64,000 bases of DNA from Hyposmocoma kahamanoa (GCF_003589595.1 NW_020653993.1:2865542-2929541), one strand, 5' to 3'; shown: positions 30,981 through 42,031, counted from the stretch's first letter. Numbers and translations: made by a program. Notes: a model not told the origin generated them from the sequence alone.

Positions 30981-33840
30981 ATGCATCAAAATATAGCCGG
31001 TTACGTCTCCAAAAAATCATTGCTTGATGTCACAATTTCCGAGTTACACTCAATTAAAAAGGGCCCTGACATTATCTGTTTATCAGAGACTATGGTTAAA
31101 GTTGGAAATGAAAGTCGTATAACTGTAACTGGTTATGACTTAGCAGCGACTTATTGCAGACAAAACATGAAAAGTAGGGGTGGAACATGTATTTTAATAA
31201 ACAAAAAACTAAAATTTCAAAAGATTGAAGATTTGAAAAGTTATGCTCAGGATGCAACATTTGAATGCTGCGGTGTTAAGTTACTATCACACAATATTTA
31301 CATCCTATGTGTGTATAGGTCGCCCAAATCAAATATAAACATATTTTTATCAAAATTAGAAGAAGTATTACATAAATACACAAAACAATCAAAAAGTAAG
31401 ATTATTTTGGCTGGAGATCTTAATATCAACACCCTAGCGACACAATTGTCAAAAAATGTTAGAATCTTTTTGGACATACTAAAAAATTACAATTTGACAT
31501 TACATATTACTGAACCGACTAGACTTCATACTTGCATTGACCATTTACTTAGTAATATTGACGACGCTACTGCTGAATTACAACATTTATATCTGTCTGA
31601 CCACAACACGGCTCAAATGTTATATATTCCAGTTATTAAAAAAATTGAGCAGACGACGGAATACTTTATAAAGATCAGAGACTATTGCAGCCAAAATCTA
31701 AATAGATTTCAAAACTGTCTGAAAGAGGTGTCCTTTTGGGAGACATTAAAAGAGCGCGATTTAAATAGAGCCATGCAATATTTCCATGAAACCTTAAGTT
31801 TTTTGTATAATCTCAATTTTCCTGTTAAAATAATCAAAGTATCCAACAAATATAAAAAACCAAAATGGATCACCAAAGGTATCAGGAAAAGTTGTAAAAC
31901 TAAAAGAATACTGCGTTACCAATACTACGCCGAAAAATCGAAAGTTAAAAAACAAAAATATAGGTTATACTCCAAAATTCTGCGCAAAAGTATAAACTTA
32001 GCTCAAAAGTTGCACAACGACAAACTCATGAGAAACTCAAAAAACAAAGCAAAAGCTTCTTGGAAAATCGTTAAAAAAGAACTGAATGCTATTAGTAGTG
32101 ACCAATTTATAAAAGAAATAGTAGTAAATAATGCTATTATAAGTGACCCTATCTCTATAGCGAACGAATTTAACAATTATTTGATCAACTTAACAAATTC
32201 AAGTAAAAAAGTTACTAAAAACACGAACAAAAATACTTTGGCAAATAGTATTTATTTACAGCCCGTACAACCAACGGAAATACAGAACATAGTAAGATCA
32301 CTGAGCAATACAAACTCAACTGGGTACGATGGCATATCAACGAAAGTTTTAAAATATTGTGCTAATGAACTAAGTGCGCCACTTACATATTTAGTTAACC
32401 TTTCGTTCGAACATGGTACTTTTCCAGAACTACTTAAAATATCAATTGTTAAGCCTCTCCATAAAAAGGGCACGAAAACTGACATGACTAATTATCGTCC
32501 TATCACATTAGTCCCTGTGCTTTCAAAAATTTTTGAGAAAGCAATGAAAAAAAGGCTGCTGGATTTTGCTTCCAAAAACAACATAATTAAACCAGAACAG
32601 TTTGGATTTCAGCAAAATAAATCTACTTCGTTAGCAGTTTTCCACTTAGTGCAGGAAATAGTTGAGAATGTAAACAAAGGTATACCAACAACTAGTATAT
32701 TTTTTGATATGACTCGCGCCTTTGATTTCATGTCCCATGATTTACTTCTCCAAAAGCTAGGTAATCTTGGAATTAGAGGACTAGCACTTGACTGGTTAAC
32801 CTCATTTTTAAGTAATAGGAGTCAGGCGGTAGAAATCAGTTCGCTAGATAGTAATTTTCACGTAGTTTCAAATGGATCGTTATATAGAGTAAATGCATGT
32901 GGTGTGCCTCAAGGTAGCGTTCTCGGACCAATTTTATTTCTACTCTACATTAACGACCTACCTGACATAACACAACACAGATGTGTATTATTTGCAGATG
33001 ACATATCTATAACGATACCATATAAGGACAATAAAGTAAACTACGAAACGGACATTAATAATACAATTGCATTAGTGGTGGATTGGCTCAATAGTAATAA
33101 CTTGACATTGAACTTTAGTAAAACAAACTTCATTCAATTTGGGACTATCAGACATAATAAGTTAGAACTGAACATTAATTACAAAGGACAAATCTTACAA
33201 GAATTAGAACACACAAAATTTTTAGGTGTAATGATTGACGATAAATTTGAATGGAAGCTACATGTTGATACAATACGGAATAATCTGCATCGCTATGTTT
33301 ATGTTTTAAGAAGGCTACGTAATACCTCTACTTTATCTACAACTTTAGAGGTATATCATGGCTACGTAGCATCCTTACTTCGATATGGATTGGTTGTATG
33401 GGGGAATTCAACGGATGTGAAAAAAATTATTTGTAGCGCAAAAAAAATGCGTCAGGGCAATGTGCGGTTTAGGACCCCGACAATCATGTAAACCTGTATT
33501 CAAATCGCTTAACATCTTACCGCTGCCCTGCATGTACATATTTGAAGCGTCTAAATTTGTGAAGTACAATAGTAAGCTCTTTAAAAAGACTCGAGACGTT
33601 CATAACAGAAATATAAGGAACCTTGACAGGTTAGTGTGTAAAAGTAATACCAAATTAAGTTATTACCAGCGACAATGCGGGGCCATGTGTGTAAAGATAT
33701 ATAACGCTTTACCATCAGACATGAAATTGATAAATAATAATCTTATGTTCAAACGTAAGTTAATGTCGTGGCTAAGAAACAAAAATTTCTACTCAATTAA
33801 AGACTTATTTGATACTAATTTTAATAATCTGACTACTTAA
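30981..33840 (+). CDS. CR1-type ORF2: AP endonuclease and reverse transcriptase (one frameshift)
   Basis: The pol protein nicks target DNA and copies the element RNA. The endonuclease covers residues 1-215: N4 in QNIAG, E36 in CLSET, YRSP 112-115, GDLNIN 145-150 (D146, N148) and SDH 206-208 are all present. The RT shows NYRPITLVP near 504, D576 in FFDMTRAFD, GVPQGSVLGP and FADD 671-674. The first frame runs to 33491 but leaves the family pattern at an A8 run (33440-33447); from there the +1 frame gives KKCVRAMCGLGP and continues to the stop at 33838-33840 (YSIKDLFD end). One surplus A explains the break. It may be real or an assembly error; otherwise nothing is damaged. Confidence 0.85.
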
Positions 33841-34073
33841 TTTAAGTTAATTTAATTTGTTGATATAGCAAAACTTACTTTTTATAATAAATGTTAATAA
33901 GTATGTGAGTAATTGCTATTAGAATTGTTAAATTATAAAATATAGATGATAATGTATTATTTGCATGCCAAATTTTTGGTGAAATATGAGGACTTCTATT
34001 ATTATGTATTATGTGTACCACCTTGTAAACCATATTTAAGGCAAATAAAATTTCATTTCATTTCATTTCATTT
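33841..34073 (+). other. CR1 3' UTR and (ATTTC)n tail
   Basis: AT-rich untranslated end with AAGGCAAATAAAATTTC leading into four ATTTC units. Confidence 0.75.
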
Positions 34074-34189
34074 AAGAGGAAAAATGAACTGACCATGTGT
34101 ATTTCATATTAAAGAGGAATTAATTGATATCCACGGCCATTTACATAATTTAAACTTCCAGGCTACTTGATCAGCGCCATCTAGTTATA

Positions 34190-34275
34190 AGACGGGATTT
34201 TGACCTTTTTCTACTAGCTACGATCTATAGTAGGGAGATCAGCAGTCCTCTTGACCTATTGATCCATGATAGTAC
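34190..34275 (-). repeat. Repeat D end, right of the CR1
   Basis: The reverse complement ATCATGGATCAATAGGTCAA, AGGACTGCTGATC is a diverged relative of the left flank copy, in the opposite orientation; AGCGCCATCTAG lies at 34173. Confidence 0.45.
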
Positions 34276-34417
34276 GTAGTCCTAACAACGAACTTTATCC
34301 TATAAAGGCCTCAATCAATAATAAATAATGCCGAGGGCCACATAGTGTTGTGCCAGTGGGAGGTGTATAGGCAGCAATAACAATTAATGGAAAAAAGTCG
34401 ATCTATTAAACGTTATC

Positions 34418-34445
34418 TATCTCTCTCGCTCTCTCTCTCTCTCTC
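34418..34445. repeat. (CT)n microsatellite
   Basis: CTATCTCTCTCGCTCTCTCT and continuing CT units. Confidence 0.9.
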
Positions 34446-34625
34446 GATCAAAGATAGTTTATGTAACGACTTGACCGAAAACTTTCCGATAGAAACAAAT
34501 ATTTACTTTGCTGTGGCTGTTTTGGAGCTTAGAGGGGGTAGATCAGATTTATTTTAGGGTTAGGGGAATTTATGAATTATAAAGGCGTAATATAAAAAAA
34601 AATTAGTCATCGCAGTGGACATCTG

Positions 34626-34680
34626 TGAGGACGCCTTCAAATTAGACGCTTATAGAAGCACTGTAGTGGCGCAGCAGCCA
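34626..34680. repeat. MITE family E, single end
   Basis: GACGCCTTCAAATTAGACGC, TTATAGAAGCACTG and GTGGCGC match the left end of 49607-49783; no right end found. Confidence 0.65.
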
Positions 34681-34689
34681 TAGGCCCCT

Positions 34690-35299
34690 TGCACAGGTAC
34701 TCTATCGCACGTGATTAGGAGCATTCAGATTGCCTGCACGCGTAATTGCGCGCGATTAACTGTTTGAAAATTTTAAACTAATGTTCTTTAGTGCGCGATA
34801 GCTCGTCTTCATATTTATTACAACGGAAGAACGTCCTTCCGATTAAAAGGCAACCTTAGAACAACCGACCATAGAACAATAAATACAGTAGAAGTGGTTA
34901 TATAGTTAAGCGTCAGACGCGTACCAACTATAGCTCTCGATAGACTTATCTGAGCTCAGCCCGCCATTTTCGCTTTGTATGGTACGGTTGTATCATTCTT
35001 TCGTGCAAATTCTCTAAAATCCTAGAAAAAGCCTTGTTGTGCTATTTTGGAGGGCAAAAATGATCGCCGCACCAAAAATATTACCCGTGGTGGTATTTCA
35101 TATCATCGGAAGGTCTTATTTTAACAAATTTGCTGTTTATCAAAATCATTTTTTTGTTAGAATGCAATATAGTCGCTTCTCTTTTGGAAAAGTAAATTAA
35201 TAACTCCAATTCGTCCAAGGGTACAGTCTAAATTATATTAGCAATCCAGAATTTGTTATGTCTTTTAAAATTTGAAACTACGACCAATCAATATCAAGA
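34690..35299. other. Intergenic DNA
   Basis: No gene recognised; CG-rich words such as GCGCGCGATTAACTG (34747) hint at a degraded MITE. Confidence 0.4.
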
Positions 35300-35945
35300 T
35301 TTCGTAGTGTTTCAAATTAAGAATATGTACTGTGTTTCGCAGCCGGATTTATATTTTTTATGAGTGTAGGCCACTTTATTTCCGCCGCCCCATGTACATA
35401 CCTTTCTAAAATAATAATATTCCATTTGTAGTAAAGAAGGCCTTAAAGTTAAAAAACGAATGAATTAGTCATTAACAGTGAGCGTAAAAAAGAAACAAGA
35501 TATACAATTTTTTACGGGACTTTTTAATAGAAAAATCATCTATAATATCATCATAGTTAATGGTGTTCATTATGTCTGCTTCTATGTAGAGAAGAGCTAG
35601 AGAATTCATTTTTTCTTGAGACAATGACAACGGGCGTAGACTGCGCGGACGTCGGGCGCAGACGGCTCGGAGAGTGCGGGCGGGAAGTGGGGATTGTGAC
35701 GTTGAGCCACTACCGTGCGCCCGCCGCGCTGCTCTCATCTATCACTCACGCGATAATATACGTTTCGATGGAATAAATTCCTATAGAAATATAGGGATTT
35801 ATTTAAGGTATAAAAAGCCGTGAGAAACCCAGTGAACATGTTTGACTTTTGTCTCCACTGAAATCTGCCGCCCCTAGGCCGCGGCCTATACGGCCTATTT
35901 ATAAATCCAGGACTGGTGTTTCGTAGTGTTTCAAATTAAGAATAT
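35300..35945. repeat. 35-bp tandem duplication split by hAT MITE
   Basis: TTTCGTAGTGTTTCAAATTA and following AGAATAT occur at 35300-35326 and 35919-35945. Subtracting the MITE and one target copy leaves a 35-bp period. Confidence 0.8.
35340..35915. mobile_element. hAT-type MITE (CAG..GGATTTATA ends)
   Basis: Left end CAGCCGGATTTATA and right end, reversed, CAGTCCTGGATTTATA, with GTGTTTCG duplicated at 35332-35339 and 35916-35923. GGCCGCGGCCTAGGGGCGGC-like subterminal sequence is a word I associate with insect hAT elements. A 35-bp tandem unit was already present at the target. Confidence 0.85.
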
Positions 35946-37545
35946 TTTTTTTTTATTTTAATACAAAAGGCATACAAAAATACATAATACAATTTCTCGC
36001 CAAACTGCGAAAGCAGTTTGTTGGCAAGGATACACTCACAATCTCGAGACTATAGTATACCTACTTACTACGTTTAACAAAATCAATGTACTTACTTAAG
36101 CTAAATTTAAATGGCTACTAAAAGAGAAGATTTTAACTTTTTCTTTAAAATGAATTTAGATAATATATCACGGTCTCTCAAAAAATCAAATTTATTAAAT
36201 AAAATGGGCAAGAAATACCAATTTGTTCTTTTACCATAGTAATTATTTACTTTTGGACATACATATTTACTTTCACGGACTCTCCTAGTATTATATTTGT
36301 TCATTACTTTAATTTTAAATTCGGTTTTATAATAATTTTCAATAGCGGCTAAATATTGAACTTTGGCTTTTACAGGAAGTATTTTACAGTGAGAGAACAG
36401 TTTGTCATAGTCTCCTTTACAGTTATTTTTGGTTTTACGACTTACTAAATATTTTAAAAATCTTACTTGCAGGGTTTTCACGTCGCTGAGGTATGAATCG
36501 AAGGTTCGGCCATAGCAACTCAAACCGTAGCTTAGCAAGGAGTCAACTAATGCGTAATACACTATACGCAAACTACGTTTATTTAACAGGGATTTTATGT
36601 GATAAAATTTGTTCAAAAGTGTTCTAAGCTTCGAACATACCTCACCGACGTGTATTTTCCAGTTAAATCTATTGTCAATATGCAGACCCAAGTACTTAAA
36701 CGTGTCAACAAATTGCAACCTAGCACAGCTACAGGTAAATACGATTCTCCCCCCGGCATCCGCACGAGCATGTAGGCACTCATAGCTATGACAAACAATG
36801 GTGACGTCATCATCATTCACTTTCGCTGCTGTCCTATTATATGGCGAATGTATACGCATGCATTTTGTCTTATTTTGGTTTAAGATGATTCCATTATCAT
36901 GCGCCCATTTAGTGACATTATCGAAGTCGATTTGCAGATAACGCGTCATTTCTGCAATGTTATTTGATGAATAAAGAAGGCACATATCATCTGCATACAT
37001 ATACACACGACAATGTTTAACTATATTAGGCACGCTGTTTACGTGCATAATGTAGCCCACTGGACCATACACAGAGCCAGTAGGGACGCCCATCACAACC
37101 TCACTCTCATCACCCTCCACACCATTGACAACGGTACGAATAGTTCTATTTTTTAAGTAATTACGAAACCAGTTATTTGTTGGACCACGAATACCACACT
37201 CCTCCATGGCTTTTAATAGTACATCATGGTCCAAAGTGTCAAACGCCTTTTTGTAATCAATAAAAATACACACAACTTGTTTTCCAACATCAAGGTAATT
37301 ATTAACTTCATCCGTAAAATTCGCCAATGCCGTGGAGGTGCCACGACCAGAACGGAACCCATGCTGCGAATCTGATAGGACACCGTGTTTTTCTAAAAAT
37401 GAGCTAATTTGACCAACCACAATTTTTTCAACCAACTTATTTATTATTGACAAAATTGCAATCGGTCTGTAATTTGAGTATTCATAATGGCAACCCTGTT
37501 TAAAAATAGGGCGGATAATAGATTTGTAATATGTATTTTGGCGAC
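35946..37545 (-). mobile_element. 5'-truncated CR1/Jockey-group LINE
   Basis: The 3' end lies at the T-run at 35946-35954 (A-tail on the element strand), preceded by a 3' UTR with AAATTGTATTATGTATTTTT. The 5' limit near 37545 is judged from where RT similarity begins. Confidence 0.75.
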
Positions 37546-37627
37546 ATCGGCTCTGCAGCTTGATTTTGATTGCCTCTCCCGATAGGAACCTCGTCTTCTC
37601 CGAGTCGTGCATAATTGCGATTGACAA
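36107..37627 (-). CDS. LINE reverse transcriptase, long open frame
   Basis: A 506-codon frame lacking the endonuclease. RT signatures: SNYRPIAIL (51-59), QHGFRSGRGTSTA, D124 in IFIDYKKAFD, GVPTGSVYGP (180-189, where most relatives have GVPQGSVLGP) and YADD (211-214), then a C-terminal domain with FKYLGLHID and a cysteine/histidine-rich insert near 285-310. Residues 1-35 (MHDSEKTRFLSGEAIKIK) do not look like RT and probably come from a rearranged 5' end or from target DNA. The start shown is therefore not meaningful. Clade within CR1/Jockey not fixed. Frame open throughout, so a fairly recent copy. Confidence 0.8.
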   Translation of the reverse strand: MSIAIMHDSEKTRFLSGEAIKIKLQSRCRQNTYYKSIIRPIFKQGCHYEYSNYRPIAILSIINKLVEKIVVGQISSFLEKHGVLSDSQHGFRSGRGTSTALANFTDEVNNYLDVGKQVVCIFIDYKKAFDTLDHDVLLKAMEECGIRGPTNNWFRNYLKNRTIRTVVNGVEGDESEVVMGVPTGSVYGPVGYIMHVNSVPNIVKHCRVYMYADDMCLLYSSNNIAEMTRYLQIDFDNVTKWAHDNGIILNQNKTKCMRIHSPYNRTAAKVNDDDVTIVCHSYECLHARADAGGRIVFTCSCARLQFVDTFKYLGLHIDNRFNWKIHVGEVCSKLRTLLNKFYHIKSLLNKRSLRIVYYALVDSLLSYGLSCYGRTFDSYLSDVKTLQVRFLKYLVSRKTKNNCKGDYDKLFSHCKILPVKAKVQYLAAIENYYKTEFKIKVMNKYNTRRVRESKYVCPKVNNYYGKRTNWYFLPILFNKFDFLRDRDILSKFILKKKLKSSLLVAI

Positions 37628-37963
37628 CTGGCCGATCGAAAACTTTTGACATTTCTAATCGAAACAATAGTTCATTTAACTCACAAGAAAAATATAGAAA
37701 GATATAGTAGGAATCAAGTTTATATTCTCGCTCAGAAACCCATCTGATTTCGAGACTACCCGATCGATTCCCATTTGAATCAAAATCAGGACGCTGATAG
37801 TAATTGAGGGATAAGGCATTTCCATTATTTTTTTTCGTCCGTGCGCGCGACTTATGAATGCAATCGCGCAGTCTTTCCCTTTTCCTTCCAACGTCTATAC
37901 ACGCGCGCTCATACCGCGCACGATTGCTGTAGGTATCGCGCGCGATAGAGTGTCTGTTACAAA
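37546..37963. other. Intergenic DNA
   Basis: No gene. 37870-37955 is CG-rich with CGCGCACGATTGC-type words, resembling the MITE at 44757. Confidence 0.4.
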
Positions 37964-38249
37964 CATCGACTTACAAATAAATGGACGACGGGTCTAATAC
38001 AAAAACCACGAAAAAAATGTCCCAAGTCAACCTATTTAAACGTAGTGACATATAAAGGAATATGAAAAAGCTAAAATGTTGAATTTAAATTGTAATGTCA
38101 CCGCAGTACTGTCTAATTTTGCTTGCTTCGCTGTCAGTCGAACAAACGAAGACTAAAGCGTGAAAGACGCTCTGTATACAATTTTAACGCCCTATAAGTT
38201 CGGATACTTTTTAGCGCGGACCCGACGTCCATATAATTGTAAGTCAATG
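37964..38249. mobile_element. hAT-type MITE, uninterrupted copy
   Basis: Ends CATCGACTTACAAATAAATG and, reversed, CATTGACTTACAATTATATG; exact 8-bp duplication GTTACAAA at 37956-37963 and 38250-38257. It carries the empty RTE target at 38023-38033. Orientation is opposite to the 9488-11258 copy. Confidence 0.9.
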
Positions 38250-38375
38250 GTTACAAAGGACATTATTGATTATTGACAGGAGTTGTCAAGTTGTAGAGAC
38301 TGACTGCTGGGTGGATATTGGTGTCAGTATTCAATTGTGAACTCGATTGTATTTGAATTTGCGTGAGCAACCTAC

Positions 38376-38528
38376 CTTACCTTACCTATTTCTGCCGCCA
38401 AGCAGTAATGTCAACATTACTGTGTTCCGGTTTTGAACGGGTAAGGGCGCTGGTGAAATTACAGGCACATGGGACTTGTCAACTTATGTCTCAGAGTGAC
38501 GGGCGCAGTGGTAGTGCCCCTCAGATCC
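38376..38528 (+). mobile_element. Family A fragment (middle)
   Basis: CCTTACCTATTTCTGCCGCC through GTAGTGCCCCTCAGATC, lacking both ends. Confidence 0.75.
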
Positions 38529-38869
38529 AATTCCTTGTCGTCGTTTCTTTTTGTCTCTTATTTATTTCAGATTAATAGCACAATGCTTTCAGGCATAACA
38601 TCATATTTGCAATGCACATAAATACTATTAAAAAAACATAATGCTAATTTAGCGTAAGTTTGTTTTTAGAAATATTTGTCATATTGCTGTTTGTATTTGT
38701 AATGTCAAATAGGCATATTATTATTATTAGATATACAAAGGTGAGCTTATCTCTACAAGATCTCTTCCAACCGATTCTAGCAGTGGAGAATAAAGAAAGT
38801 CTGCAGGAACGATTATCGTGCGCACAACAGAATTCTGAAATAAGAAAGTAATAATAATAACGCACACAC

Positions 38870-39066
38870 TCAACATAGGGGATATAGGCACAAGGGAAAC
38901 ACTGTGTCGTGGGTGCCATGGACAAACACATAGTCAACCACAAATTACACCCAAACTCACGAGGGAAATAAATTTAGGGGATACAAATGTTTCTACCGGC
39001 CCGGGAATCGAACCTGGGACCTCAGCGTGGCAGTCCGGCATGGTAACCATTCGGTCACGGAGGCAG
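38870..39066 (-). mobile_element. Family B SINE, well preserved
   Basis: Minus strand: GCCTCCGTGACCGAATGGTT head start, CAGGTTCGATTCCCGGGCC box B, GTGTAATTTGTGGTTGACTA body and TTGTGCCTATATCCCC end. Confidence 0.8.
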
Positions 39067-39202
39067 TTAAAAGAAAAATTAGAAAAATAAACACTACTGC
39101 GTTTCCCTAGGTAATCGATATTTCGTCTCGTATAGCTCTTTGATATCTGAATCCTAGACAGTCGGGGAAGTTATTGTAGTACAGGAGTTGAGTGCCGAGT
39201 TC

Positions 39203-39470
39203 TTTTTTTTATAATACCAAGTGAGGGGACACGCTTGCTCATAGCAGTTGTAATACTACTCAGAGTTTGAAATGGCAAAGATCTGAGACTATCACTGCAC
39301 TCATCACCCTGAAACATAAATTGACAAGTCCCATATGCCTGTTATTTCACCAGCACCCTCACTCTTGCAAACTGGAACGCAGTATGCTCACAAAACTGCT
39401 TGGCGGTAGAAATAGGTAAGGTGGCAGTACTTCCCTGGACGAACTCTTCAACAAGCAGCTCTACTGCTAC
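39203..39470 (-). mobile_element. Family A repeat, near full length
   Basis: Reversed tail TTTTTTTTATAATACCAAGT to AGCTCTACTGCTACG, with a short deletion around the GGTAAGCTACACG region. Confidence 0.8.
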
Positions 39471-39579
39471 GACAACGGTCTTCAAATAACTTGTACCTAC
39501 ATTATCTGTCTTTTTCATTTTTTTATAATTAAATAGACTTGCTCTTGACCACTATCTAGTTCTGGAGAAAAGATACGAT

Positions 39580-39780
39580 TTACGATGGAACGAGCTCGCC
39601 CAGAATTCGCTTATTCAGTCGCAACTTAAAGATACTAGGGTTGTAAGAGTTCGGAAACACAGTTACAGGCAGGGAATTCCATTCCTGAGCTGTGCGCATA
39701 ATAAAAGATGATGAAAAGCGTTTAGTACGCTTGAAGGGAATATCGACCAAGTTAAGGATATCTTGTTTTATGGCTGCATT
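39580..39780 (-). pseudogene. LINE reverse transcriptase C-terminal fragment
   Basis: A 66-residue minus-strand frame without its own ATG: NAAIKQDILNLVDIPFKRTK, RTAQEWNSLPVTVFP and FKLRLNKRILG, ending at the TAA 39580-39582. The R.A..WNSLP..VFP..Y...FK pattern is the tail of Jockey-type pol proteins. It is a 5'-truncated copy. Confidence 0.75.
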
Positions 39781-39839
39781 TTTGCCTCATTATTATTATT
39801 AGGGTGACTTCATTCAGGGCCTATTCATTCCCGCATCAT

Positions 39840-40075
39840 TGCGACCATTGGCTAATCTGTTGAGATCGCCACCAATTACAGTGCAGGGCCAAGGCCGACA
39901 GCATTGAAAAACTGAAGGACTTTCCTGGCTCCGACAGATTTAATGTCCTCTGGTTGTGGCATGTGCCTTCACAGTATGGAATTTCCTACGCCCATCAGGG
40001 GATAGCGTTGGGTGAGTAGATGGAGAGGAGTTTCATCCGCCTTGTGGCATCTACATTCTCAATTTAATTTGTGCC
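39840..40075. repeat. Unclassified dispersed repeat
   Basis: CAGTGCAGGGCCAAGGCCGA, GAAGGACTTTCCTGGCTCCG and CGCCCATCAGGGGATAGCG are words I recognise from lepidopteran genomes without a class name. Confidence 0.4.
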
Positions 40076-40743
40076 TTACCTACATTCAATTTTAGCGTCA
40101 AAGTTAAGGGTTGCTCTCAATGTTCTGCCAAAGAGCTCCAGGCTGTCGGTAAGAGAGACAGATATACCCCGAAATTCTTCATATCTACGCAAATGTGATA
40201 TAGAAAAAATGTATTCATCTCAGCACATTAAAATTGCAATAGAATATCCAAAGTACACTCACTACACACACATGCATGTTTAGCAGAGAAAAAAACATAA
40301 TATTTGATTCAATAAGAATTAGACATATAGTAACAATTAAATTAACATCTTTTAACTTCAACTCCGTATGTAATCAAGGTATTTTTTAAATCGAAATGAA
40401 ACAAATTTTGTGCTCATAAAATAGGATATTTACATCGAAATCATTCAAATTAGTAAAAATCCTCTTCAATATTTATAGAATGTTCCCTTTAAAACATCCT
40501 TTTATTATTTGTTTTGAAGTGTAGCTCCCAGCCTAAAGGTGTAGGAACTAAACAAGAATTTAAAGATCAAGAAATAAGACCCACAGAAAGCTCTAGGTAA
40601 ACTGATATGGTTGGTAACACCGTAATACATTGTAAGCAGCGTGTCAAACGTTCACATACATTGTCTTTTAGATGGATCACACTTTACATAAAACAACGTA
40701 AGAAAAATATCTAATAAAACAGTTTTTTTAAATGCATTTTTAA
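40076..40743. other. Intergenic DNA
   Basis: Nothing recognised. Confidence 0.45.
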
Positions 40744-41049
40744 GTAGCAGTAGAGCCTTTGTGAAAGTGTTCGTCCAGGGTAGTACTGCCACCTTACCTA
40801 TTTCTGCTGTCAAGCAGTAATGTGTTATTTTTGTGTTCTGGTTTTGAAAGGTAAGGGTGCTGGTGAAATTACAGGCACACGGGACTTGTCAACTTATGTC
40901 TCAGGGTGATGGGCGCAATGGAAGTGCCCCTCAAATCTTTGCGATTTAAAGCTCTGAGTGGCACTGCAACTGTTATGGACAGTCGTGTAGCTTACCATCG
41001 GGCGCACGATCTAGTTCGTCCCGTGTCATTTGATATTATAAAAAAAAAT
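40744..41049 (+). mobile_element. Family A repeat, best full-length copy
   Basis: TAGCAGTAGAGCCTTTGTGA to GTCATTTGATATTATAAAAA, about 305 bp, with every block in order; suitable as the family reference. Confidence 0.85.
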
Positions 41050-41096
41050 GCTATACAATAATAAGGAAACATTTTTTTTATAATTACAATTGGTGA

Positions 41097-41335
41097 GGGT
41101 AAGGCAAGGGCAGTAAGTAGGCAATTACGAATAGAGGGACATTCAAATGGTTTTAATGAGCCGAGGGTTTGTAATTGCTGTTCCGCCCGTATGGCATACT
41201 AGTGTATTGTATGTCAAGGGCGGTAAATAAGGAATTACAAACAAGACCCTATTAGAAGCCCGAAGTTGAAGACTGGCTTTCGGAGTCGAGGTTCGTAATT
41301 TCCGTACTGCCCGTGAATTATACAATTCTTTTCAT
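41097..41335. mobile_element. Two adjacent MITE units, GGGCGGTAAATAAG family
   Basis: Unit 1 (41097-41200) and unit 2 (41213-41322) both show AAGGGC.GTAA.TA.G.AATTAC at the left and GTAATT....CCGCCCGT or CTGCCCGT at the right. Related to 26011-26120. Confidence 0.6.
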
Positions 41336-41736
41336 CGTATTTGCGAGTAAATATAGTGTAAAGATAAAGATAAATTTATTTCAATATAGCTTAATCTAAT
41401 ACAATACAATTAAAACAAATGTAAGTAACGCTACTATAGCATTAAAATAAGCATTAAGAAGGGAATCTAAATTATATATTCTTCATAGTAAAGCTATAAT
41501 TCTTTTATTTTAATATTAGAACCTAATGTTTAATAGCGATACCTAAACTAAGCAAATGTGTACCTGTATTTTACGCATTTTTTTGGGCAAATTTCTTTAT
41601 ATTACAGCTTGAAAAGAGATTTTCTGTATTTAACAATAAAATAATTAGCACCTATAAATTAATGGTTACCTAGATAATATACAATGTATGATTGCAGGCA
41701 GGCTAACTCGACTGTAATGCTTCTGATAAAACCCTT

Positions 41737-41792
41737 GGGCCTTTTTTCTTCTCATTATAGCCATAGTCGTGTAATGAGAAGAAAAAAGGCCC
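41737..41792. repeat. 21-bp perfect inverted repeat
   Basis: GGGCCTTTTTTCTTCTCATT (41737 on) is mirrored exactly at 41772-41792 around a 14-base loop; weaker pairing (GATAAAAC/GTTTTATT) extends outward. Confidence 0.85.
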
Positions 41793-41931
41793 GACCGTTT
41801 TATTTTAGCCATTAAAAGAACCGTATTTATTATATCCACTAGGGGATGAATTAGGTATGACTTCGCAAGAAATGCTCGTAAGAAAGCAACTTTGATTTGT
41901 CAAGTCGAGTACTGTACGAGCATGCTAAGTC

Positions 41932-42031
41932 GTGCTCCTGGTGGTAAGCGGTACGCCTGTCCGTAAACAGTTGCTGTGCCACTCAAGAGCTGTAATTCGC
42001 AAGATCCGAAGGGCACCTGCACCTGCGCTTG
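41932..42031 (-). mobile_element. Family A fragment (3' end)
   Basis: GCTCCTGGTGGTAAGCGGTA to GGGCACCTGCACCTGCGCTT. Confidence 0.65.

Larger units (their letters stand above)
29460..34073 (+). mobile_element. Near-intact CR1-type LINE
   Basis: ORF1 (29519-30952), ORF2 (30981-33840) and a 3' UTR ending in AATAAA then (ATTTC)4 (34050-34073). The left boundary is uncertain and is set after the A25 run. ORF1 with a PHD finger plus an SGNH-like region is known from CR1-clade elements. No clear target duplication was found. Confidence 0.8.

Noticed and set aside
35300..35945. A 27-bp target-site duplication around the element at 35340-35915
   Set aside because: The true duplication is the 8-bp GTGTTTCG; the longer match is an older tandem repeat.
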